This document shows positions 55,646-64,000 of a stretch of 64,000 nt of DNA, one piece after another. A program made the position numbers and the translations under genes. This DNA is from Aporrectodea caliginosa. Its lineage: Eukaryota; Annelida; Clitellata; Crassiclitellata; Lumbricidae. The stretch covers positions 448,501 to 512,500 of the forward strand of contig JACEVL010000148.1 of the NCBI GenBank assembly GCA_020284085.1, given 5' to 3'. Within the stretch, counting starts at the first letter, position 1, and every line of letters starts with the position of its first letter. The notes below the pieces were generated by a model that had not been told where the DNA came from, ran no database searches, and was given only the letters and a program-made list of their open reading frames with translations.

Positions 55646-57165
55646 GAAAGAGCAGGTTATCACCGGCGCTATGTCAAATTAAGTCCCCAAAGTGCCAGGT
55701 TTTTTGGTCGGTTTCGGCGCCAGATGAAAATGCAAGGGGGTGGGTCAAGCCACTGGGACAACAGATGAACACTGCATAAATTAACTTGTAGGCTTGCTCT
55801 TTGCTTATAGCTACAGTAAAAGAATTGCGCTCTGCAGCCTAATTATGTTTGCCAAAAGCCAGCTTGTATTTATAGTTAACTTAATTTGTTTATCACGATA
55901 CAGTCATATTCTGCTTCTGTCCAAATATGATACAGTTTCAGGATCGTGTTTCCTATTCATTGTGCTGCATGTTGAAAACACTGTCGATTTCGCATCGTGA
56001 CTTTCCTACTTGTGACGTGGAGTCAGAAATTACACTCATAAAAATACATGTAGGACTAGGCCTACATGTAATTATATGAAATTTCCCTCCGTGGTTAATT
56101 CCTGATTTTGTTTTATGAATAGCATAACTTTCTGAAAAGGCAAAGTAATGGTAGCCTAGACCTGTGCAATTACATGTAGGTTCCCAGTGTATCGCCGGTT
56201 TCAATTTTTAGATACTTCGGAAGATATCCAGCAGCACGATAAAATCGTTTAAAGCATCATATCGGAATTCAACCTGGCTTCTCCAGTATTTTATTGCAAT
56301 TTCAATCAAAGCGTCGATAATACAACGGCGCTATACAAGTAATAATATTAGATTGCAGTACAAGAATACAATAACCTGTAAGTTGATAATACCCTTCTTA
56401 GAAATTCAGAAGTGTACATAGAAACTGAGCAACAGGAAGCATTAAGAACTTTAGAAAGAGTGGAGAAGGCAATTTTCCAGTTAAGAGAGAAAGATAGTCA
56501 CTGCCGGAGAGTTGAGAACATGAGAAGGCAGAGAGATGTAGGGTCCAGCAACTGTGAGTAAACCCCAGCCAAACACAAGACGTTAAGGAATATCATGATT
56601 TCCAGCAGATGCTGACAAAAGAGGGTATCACTTTTTATATTAGATTAGATTAAATCCAGGCCAATTCCATCACTTTATCATTTTATTTAAATATTGCTCA
56701 TCAAAAATCATTATTACATGACTACCAGAATAGTTTGAAACTAAAGATCTTACTAAACTAGCATCTTATAAAACTACCCGAAACACATAAATTAAAAGAA
56801 AGAAAATCCTGTATTAGAACCCAATGACAGCGCGTGAGATCACACAGTGACTATGGCGAACTGAAATAACTCGCATTCAATGACTGTTCTTCGGTTTCTA
56901 AACGCGTCTAAGTGACCAATCTTCTGGGCATAATATGCCCTACTAAAGCTGTACGTTAATTGCAGTCTTTTTAAAACAAAATTAACATACTTATATTGCT
57001 CACAGGTTTTTTGACTAGACTCAAAATGTTCAGATGTGTATAGGACTGTGAGACAGATCAGCACTGTTGATAAGAACATTTTTGATGTTCTTTTCTATAC
57101 AACGAAACACATTGACATAGGCTAATAATTATTAGCCTATATAAATATTATATATTTTCATCGCA

Positions 57166-58222
57166 TTACAGCGTAGTGTAAGCGGCAGCAACGCCAAAGC
57201 CCAGACGTAAGATTGTTCCAAAAGTACCCAGAAGACTTGTTTCTGTAGTTGGCTGAAACGCGTCCTATAAAGAAATAAATAAAATACTTTGAACAATTGG
57301 TTCAATGAATCTTTCAGGAGTTCTATAATGGATAGCATTAACACTGAAGGTAAAGAAAATTGCAGAAAACAGTGAAGAAGTGATCCAGTGGAATCTAGAT
57401 TTGGTGTCATTATGCTACAATAATTAAACGTTAATTTGATTGAAGTTCGAAGTGGAAGATCTGTCGGTTCTCACTGTAGTTCTCCAAGCGAATAATTCGT
57501 ACAATATCAAGATCTAGTATAAGGTCTTGAATATATAATTTGCCTTATTTGATATATGGGTCTATATGTGCGTGCGTGTGTATGTGTGTGCATGTGTGTG
57601 TGCTTGTGTTTGTAGGTGCATGTGTGTGGTTGTGCGTAGGTGTAGGTGTGAGTGTTTAGGTGCATGTGTGTGTGTGTCTAGTAGTGTCTAGTGTAGTAGT
57701 GTCTAGTAGTGTGTCTAGGTGAGGTGAAAAACAAATGCTTACCCATCCGCCTTGTTTGAATATCCATTCGGAAATCGTGTTGACCAGGTAGTTGCCAAAA
57801 GCAGTGGCAAACATATCCAGGAAGTGTTCGTCTCCCTCCAACGTCAGTTTTCTGGCCACGAATCCGGCGAACGTGAACAGGGCTGTCACTCTACCCCAGT
57901 TGCAGTTACCCTCGTTCTCGAACAGCTGTCTGGCAATGCCCAGCATTTCTTCAACGGCATTCGTTTGTCGCAAGTCTATCAGTGAGACCAAGTTGTCGAA
58001 TTCAACCCCACGCTCCTTGCTCAGCCTGTCCACCAACTCGCGCATCCTGATACCGATATCAGACTGCGGCTCAGTATTCTTCGCAAAGTAGTAGACGAAC
58101 TCTTTGGCAAGAACCCTCGTCTGCTCGTAAATGGCGTCCAGAGACTTCGTGGATGGTGTTTCACCAGCTGTCTGGGCCGGGGAGACGCCCATGCTGCCAA
58201 GATAATTCCACGCCAATTCCAT
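57166..58222 (-). CDS. MCL1/BCL-2-like apoptosis regulator, two coding exons
   Basis: Minus strand, exon 1 58222-57743 (ATG preceded by in-frame TAA and an AG acceptor), exon 2 57264-57166 (stop TAA). Protein of 192 residues. A BH4-like helix TRVLAKEFVYYFAKN (about 35-49), BH3-like region RMRELVDRLSKERGVEFDN (about 59-77), BH1 ENEGNCNWGRVTALFTFAGF (about 102-121) and BH2 WIFKQGGW (153-160) then DAF. The intron falls exactly after the GGW codon with donor GTAAGC, the conserved BH2 intron position of BCL-2 genes. Exon 2 ends in a hydrophobic helix (LLGTFGTILRLGFGVAAAYT), a tail anchor for mitochondrial or ER membranes. NWGRVTALFTFAGFVARKL is closest in my memory to MCL1, so anti-apoptotic function is likely but not proven. 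The BH3 lacks the usual Gly-Asp (Val-Asp instead). Confidence 0.93.
57566..57722. repeat. GTGT/GTAG simple repeat in the BCL-2-like intron
   Basis: TGTGTGTGCATG-type runs followed by several GTGTCTAGTAGT copies, close to the donor of exon 1. Confidence 0.9.
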
Positions 58223-58817
58223 AGTATTTTGGCAAGAGATCTGTTAAGAATAAGATTAGATGCACGCAGTTAGTTGCACTGCAGAGATATTACAATAGAA
58301 GTCTCAACAGCTGATCGTATCTAATCTGAAATGCTATGCTATACGCGTGTATTAATATAGGGCTTACGGGAAGAAGGAAACAGAAACCGTTGTTCTAATA
58401 AAAAAAACCTAACGGCTTAAATAAGAAACGGGATTTTAAGATCATCACGACAGTCCCATAATAGACTCGCATTGCACATAGACCAATAAACGAAGACGAC
58501 GATTCAACCACAGTTTCGATTGAAGGTGGTTTCCATGTATTTCCCTATCAGCTTCCTTAAAGCAATTAAAAAATTGGGCACACAAAGACCCATGTTATTT
58601 CCCTTTAAATTTACGAGCATCCAAATTATTCTGTCGTAAATGTCATATAGAGACCTATCGAGACACAGATGGACATAATGGCGTAAATTTGGCAGAAAAC
58701 GTACAAATTATTTCACAACGTATGTGCCTGGATGTCTGCTTAGCGCATTTTAAGAAACTGATCCCAGCAGTCCGTTGTACAACCCGTTGCCGATACAGTC
58801 AGATAGAACGACCAGAG

Positions 58818-58879
<62 letters not shown>

Positions 58880-59168
58880 CGAGAGAGAAAGCAGACAGCC
58901 AGACAGACAGACAGAGACACGGGAGACAGAGACAGAGAAACAGAGAGAGAGAGAGAAGATACAGAGGCAGAAAGACACAGACAGAGACAGACAGAGTCTC
59001 TGTCTGTCTCTGGCTGTCTCTATCACATAGACAGACAGAGACAGAAAGACAGAGACAGACAGACAGACAGAGCGGCAGAGAGAGACAGAGAGACAGAAAG
59101 AGATCCATACAGAAAGAGAGACAGACAGACATACAGAGAGAGCGACAGAGAGAGACAGAGAGAGGCAT
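58818..59168. repeat. (GA)n and AGACAG purine-rich repeat
   Basis: Pure GA to about 58875, then AGACAGACAGAG-type steps to 59168. R/E and S/L ORFs are artefacts. Confidence 0.97.
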
Positions 59169-59493
59169 AGCTACACGGGTAAATCGGAACTACTTATGTG
59201 GCAGTAGATGCAAGTATACGGGTCAAGTTGTCGGAAGTGGCGTACGGAGCTGAAATGCCGTCCGGGGCGAGGGCCCAAAATCCGCCCTTGGCTACTTAAT
59301 TTCGGACATGCTGCTTTCTCTAAGATATTGCAATTTGCATGACGATCGTCGATTGTATTAACATACAATTTTATTTTATACAGTTTATGGCCCGTCTGGA
59401 TTGATCACTTTTCACGGTAAAATATCGGCGCAAAGCTGCAGCACCACCTTCTTTGGTTTCTCGCAATTTTCTCTGCGCTTCCTATATTCAGCC

Positions 59494-59866
59494 CAGGGGT
59501 GCAAAAAAACCTAGTTTTTTCAAAATGAAAAGTCTTTTTTGTATTTTTTGTTTTGTTTTTGTTTTTTAGTTTTAAGATTTTTCTATTTCCGATAAAAAAA
59601 ACTCTTAAAATGGCATAAATAGGCCTACCGTTCAAATTAATCAGATGCATAAATGAAATTATCTAAAACAGTAAAACCGTAGAATGTCATTAATTTAACG
59701 AAATAAACAAAGACGATACACTTATTGCCAAGAGAGTTGAAGAGACGCAGTTTTGGCATTTATAATTTCTAAATTTGTAAAAAAACAAATTTTGCAGTTT
59801 TCTGGTTTTTGGGTTTTAAAAAACCCAAGAAAACCAAAAGCAAAAAACAAACCTTTAACAGCCCTG
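59494..59866. mobile_element. Non-autonomous hAT element
   Basis: CAGGGGTGC left and CAGCCCTG right (imperfect ends); perfect 8-bp duplication ATTCAGCC (59486-59493 and 59867-59874). Inside, T-rich on the left and A-rich on the right (GGGTTTTAAAAAACCC near 59812). Confidence 0.88.
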
Positions 59867-60339
59867 ATTCAGCCCCACTTAGTTTCAGCCTCTTACTCAT
59901 TTTGCGAGTGTCTGTAGTTAATACGAGTGGGCAGAGGGGCAATAGTAATTATAGTTTCTCACACTTCTCACAGTAAAACTGTTAAAGATATTATCTCATT
60001 AGCTACAGTTAAAAATAATCTAGTTCGAACAAAACGGAACCATGAAATGGAAATGAGTGAATTAAAGATAGACACCAATTTTTATTTACGGAAAATAATA
60101 CTATTTAAGAATTTTGCAAATTTGTTTATGTCATAATTTCACGGAAGCAGCGAGTAACAGATGAGTAACAAAAGAGACGAATTACATAGGCCTAAGGTTT
60201 TGATCGGCTACATAATAAATAGCACGTAGTAATTAACCGCACGGTTTTATGCATCGCGGTATTTAAGGGCGCGGGTTTTGGGCGCGCGGTTTTGATAGGA
60301 TACCGTAAACCTGACGGATATTCTCTCATAAGCTCACCC

Positions 60340-61640
60340 ATGCAGGACGCCTAAAAATTCACCCAAAAGTTCAACCTCTAATCTTGGAGACGGATTGGCC
60401 TTCCTAATCCGTGACCCAACTAGGTTTACTGTCCTTGCATCGCCCACCTACGCGTACAAAACCTTCGATTCATCATCTGACACTATCCAACTGCCCACAT
60501 CTTACTAACGATCTACAATATCTACCGACCTCCTACACCTTCAGCTTGATCTGCAAAATGAAGTGCTTTCCTTGATAAATTTAACTCATTTCTTTCTGCT
60601 GTTGTCATCACACCTTATGAATTTTTTTGTCCTCACTGGCAACTTTAACATACACGTCGACAACCCTGCTGATACATTTGCACCCCAGTTTCTTTCCTCA
60701 CTAAGCGCTTTCAATATGATCCAACATGTTTCTTTCCCCACACACAAATATGGCCTCACTATTCACTTGGTCTGTCTTGGTCTCACTTGGCCTGTCACCG
60801 ATCCTCAGCAGTGAGCTCAACTTACCCTCTAATCATTATCCTATTTTCACTAAACAATGCTCATTCCACCGTATCAGCTCCATCGACCTTGATCCATTCA
60901 AACTCGAACTTGAATCCTCCTCCCTTCTCCTCAATCCTCCAACAGACCACAATGATCTCTTGTCTGCAGCATACAATTCCACCATGTCAGAACTCCTTAG
61001 CAAACACTCTCCACATCACTGAACCTGAAACGCATGCAAAAATCCATGGTTTAATTCTTCTCTTCAAGCTCTCATATCATCGCGAGGTCGCCTGGAACGA
61101 GCACACAGGCGTTCAGACCTCTCTATTCTTAAAAGACTTAAAACCTTGACAAATAGATAAGGCCTACCACAGCCAACTTCTTTCAGCCAAAAAACCTTAC
61201 CTATTATCTCTTGTTCACTCACATTCATCCAACCCTTCAAATCTGTGGAAATTGTAAATAATCTTCTTCGCCGTGGCTCCTCTCACACCCTACCAAATTC
61301 TATCCCACATGCATCCACTGCCGACTCTTTGCATGCTGCTTCACTGACAAAGGTTCCTCTCTCCTTCTTTCAGTACAGACTCTTTTATCGAAATCAACTT
61401 CTACGAAAACCTATTCTTCCCCTCAAGCGACCACAACGACACAACTTTGCTACTTGCTACATCTTTTAACCTGTTTGAGCCTGCTACGGAAGCAGAAATC
61501 ACTACCCTCATTCAAGCGTATCAAAACAAACAATGCGACCTTGACCCAATCCCAGCCTCCTTACTTAAAGACTGTGAAACCATTCTCGTTCCTACTGTAC
61601 TATAACCGAGATCATCAGCCTGTCTCTATCGACCGGTAGG
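60340..61640 (+). pseudogene. LINE endonuclease plus reverse-transcriptase N-terminal part
   Basis: Plus strand with many frame changes: LAFLIRDPTRFTVLASPTYA, FFVLTGNFNIHVDNPADTFA, PQFLSSLSAFNMIQHVSFPT, SNHYPIFTKQCS (AP-endonuclease domain: GDFN box, TSDH-like end) and then the linker and start of the polymerase, PQRHNFATCYIF and EAEITTLIQAYQNKQCDLDP. The GDFN box reads GNFN, losing the acidic residue, so the endonuclease is dead. The polymerase core is missing. Confidence 0.8.
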
Positions 61641-61689
61641 CCTACAAATTTTCCTCCATATTTAACAGCATAATGTTCAGAGTCTCTGA

Positions 61690-61965
61690 ACGAAGTTGCG
61701 TCGATAGTGTGGAGCGACGACAGACGACAGCGTCTGTGACCCACGATGATGCCACAGTTCCTCGTTGGTAGAAGGTGACTCACGTCCGACTATCCACCGA
61801 GTCACCGGGTGCACGATGAGCAGGAATTCGTCGCCTGAAGGTCGGTAGCGCGAAGGGCTGCCTGAGACTGACGGTCGAGGTCACTCCGATTCTCTCCGTC
61901 CCAGATGTTTGCCCGACTCCAGATGGCGTACGCGATCCGTCGTCCCAAACCAGACCGTACATCCA
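61690..61965. other. GC-richer unassigned segment
   Basis: Noticeably GC-richer than its surroundings, with several minus-strand frames such as SRANIWDGENRSDLDRQS, none with a domain I recognise or with convincing splice sites. Followed by CATGGGCGTAGCCAGG, a start often seen at DNA-transposon ends. Confidence 0.3.
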
Positions 61966-62418
61966 TGGGCGTAGCCAGGAAAAAAATTCGGAGGGGTTTT
62001 AAGATTTGGGGGTTCCATTGAAGATTATCGCAAAAGTTAAGGTTTTTTTGTATTTCGCATGTAAAAGCACATCAAAAATTTACCGGAAACTTATTTGGAA
62101 GGGGAGGGTTGAACCCGTAAAACCACCCTTAAATGCTACCATGCGTACATCAGGAAGCCCATCCTTCCTCATGCGTTGGCCAAGACGACACGCGATAAAA
62201 CACGGTTAAACGTACAAAATCCTTAGCACAAATGAGGAATAAAACCGGTACAATAAACTGAATGTCAATTAGACTCCTACATGGTTAGAAATTACCGAGG
62301 AAATTCTGCATGTGGAATTGTAGACAAAACAATCCATCATAATGACAGAGCAGTGGGGCCAACGACCAATGTGGACGGGGAACGTGCACAGCATCAGAAT
62401 ACAATCTGAGAAGTGAGA

Positions 62419-64000
62419 TGTAGACCCTGCTATTGTAAACCTCAGACATTTCTCAGCGCCACAAAACCCGCATCTACAGGCTCCTTAAGACTCATTTGTA
62501 TCGCCGTGGTTGGACTGGGAGCGCCTCTGAGTAGACTTCTTGAAGGGGCGCTATACAAATTCTTGAAAATGAATTTATGAAAGAGCAGATTATCACCGGC
62601 GCTATGTCAAATTAAGTCCCCAAGTGTTTTCGTCGGTTGAAGCGTCAGATGAAACTCCAAGGGGGTGGGTCAAGCCACTGGGACAACAGATACACACTGC
62701 ATAAATTAACTTGTAGGCCTACTCTTTGCTTATAGCTATTAGTAAAAGAATTGGGCTCTGCAGCCTAATTATGTTTGCCAAAAGCCAGCTTGAATAAACA
62801 TTGTACAATAGTTAACTTAATTTGTTTATCACGATACAGTCACATTCTGCTTCTGTCCAAATATGCTACAGTTTCAGGATCGTGTTTCCTATTCATCGAT
62901 CGTGCTGCATGTTGAAAACACTGTCGATTTCGCATCGTGACTTTCCTACTTGTGACGTGGAGTCAGAATTTAAGCTCATAAAAATAGGCCTACATGTAGG
63001 ACTACATGTAATTATATGAAATTTCCCTCCGTGGTTAATTCCTGAATTTGTTTTATGAATAGCATAACTTTCTCAAAAGGCAAAGTGATGGTAACCTAGA
63101 TTATGCAATTACGTGTAGGTTCCCAGTGTATCGCCGGTTTCAATATTTAGATACTTCGAAAGATGTCCAATAGCACGATAAAATCGTTTAAAGCATCATA
63201 TCGGAATTCAACATGGCTTCTCCAGTTGATAATGGATTTTATTGCAATTTCGCTCAAATCGACCATCGACAGATCGCTTTATCATTAAAACAAATGCGCT
63301 ATAGAAGTATTTATATTATATTACAGTTACTACAATAATACAATAATCTGTATGTTGATAATAGGCCTACCCTTCTTAGAAAGTTCATACGTGTACATAG
63401 AAACTAAGCAACAGGAAACAATAGGAACCTTAGACAGTAATAGGTAAGTTTTCAGTTAAGAGAGAAAGATAGTCACTGCAGCAGACTTGCTAACATGAGG
63501 AGTCAGAGAAATGTAGGGACCAGCAACTGTGAGTAAACCCCGGCCAAACACAAGACGTTAAGGAATATCGTGATTTCCAGCAGATGCTGACAAAAGAGGG
63601 TATCACTTTTTATTTTAGATTAGATTAAATCCAGGCCAATTCCATCGCCTTATCATTTTATTTGAATATTGCTCATCAAAAATCATTATTATATGACTAG
63701 CAGAATAGTTTGAAACTAAAGATCTTACTAAACTAGCATGTCATAAAACTACCAGAAACACATAAATTAAAACAAAGAAAATACTGTATTAGAACCCAGT
63801 CAGTGAGTGAGATAACACAGCGACTATGCCGTCATGAAATAGCTCGCATTCAATGACTGGTCTGCGCAGACTTCGCTTTCTGAACGCGTTCAAGGAACAA
63901 TCTTCTGGGCATAATATGCCCTACGAAAGACAGCCCAGCTGTAGGGCCTACGTTTATTGCAGTCTTTTTTAAACAAAATTAACATACTTGTATTGTTTAC
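62419..64000. repeat. Segmental direct duplication, copy 2 (cut by window end)
   Basis: Starts GATGTAGACCCTGCTATTG (copy 1: GATGTATACCCTGCTATTT at 55318) and runs to the last base, matching copy 1 up to about 57003. Offset about 7.0 kb. It contains the SINE tail at 62505-62580 and no gene. Confidence 0.9.

Larger units (their letters stand above)
55318..57003. repeat. Segmental direct duplication, copy 1
   Basis: Matches 62419-64000 through more than 1.5 kb at roughly 90-95% by eye, including GGAGCGCCTCTGAGTAGACT, CTGTCGATTTCGCATCGTGA, CAACTGTGAGTAAACCCC and ACCCAATGACAG / ACCCAGTCAGTG. It lies directly downstream of the BCL-2-like gene and probably reaches further right than shown because copy 2 is cut by the window end. 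Confidence 0.9.

Noticed and set aside
57752..58091. Plus-strand ORFs over the BCL-2-like exon
   Set aside because: Antisense shadows; BH motifs and splice sites fit the minus strand.
58740..59253. Ser/Leu and Arg/Glu repeat ORFs of 110-144 codons
   Set aside because: They are (GA)n and AGACAG repeats on both strands.

Overview
This looks like animal nuclear DNA. Coding sequence is sparse and split by GT-AG introns. Most of the window is decayed LINEs, tRNA-derived SINEs, many small hAT-type DNA transposons and long tandem arrays. The palindromic octamer TAGGCCTA and its variants recur in nearly all non-coding parts, and the SINE/LINE 3' ends share a GCGCTATATAAAT-type tail. Both remind me of echinoderm or other marine deuterostome genomes. 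That taxonomic guess is inference; the coding genes only show a metazoan. There is no operon, CRISPR array or prokaryotic feature.

Four host genes or gene remains are supported. (1) The 3' half of a coiled-coil gene on the + strand: six exons between 1 and 5837, all with compatible phases and ending in a stop. (2) A single-exon C2H2 zinc-finger ORF of 462 codons, 36664-38052 (+), with a long 3'UTR. (3) A two-exon MCL1/BCL-2-like gene on the - strand (57166-57264 and 57743-58222) with BH1, BH2 and a C-terminal membrane anchor. (4) Two exons of a von Willebrand A domain gene near 44.0 and 45.3 kb, disturbed by small indels.

Layout: 1-5.9 kb coiled-coil gene, with a TTAA-flanked piggyBac-like element and LINE tails in its introns. 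5.9-10.1 kb unique DNA with SINE heads, a GT microsatellite and a perfect hairpin. 10.1-12.85 kb an array of about 137 x 20 bp that interrupts a LINE reverse transcriptase. 13.04-14.53 kb a complete but inactive hAT element inserted in the GPLL motif of the same LINE. 14.87-18.44 kb a large inverted-repeat element with 155-bp subterminal repeats and two oppositely oriented halves of one repeat-encoded gene. 18.5-25.7 kb LINE/SINE/hAT remnants. 25.77-29.07 kb an array of about 61 x 54 bp whose unit can fold into hairpins. 29.1-36.6 kb more elements. 36.7-39.5 kb the zinc-finger gene. 39.9-43.9 kb a hAT carrying a LINE fragment, and simple repeats. 44-49.5 kb the vWA exons and an inverted CCAT/ATGG-rich duplication centred near 47.15 kb. 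49.5-57 kb SINE/LINE tails and microsatellites. 57.2-58.2 kb the BCL-2-like gene. 60.3-61.6 kb a decayed LINE. 62.4 kb to the window end is a direct repeat of 55.3-57.0 kb, so the BCL-2-like gene may have a second copy just outside the window.

All translations and alignments were done by eye. Names of families rest on motif recognition, not on searches. Exon coordinates were checked for frame and splice dinucleotides; edges of old repeats are approximate.
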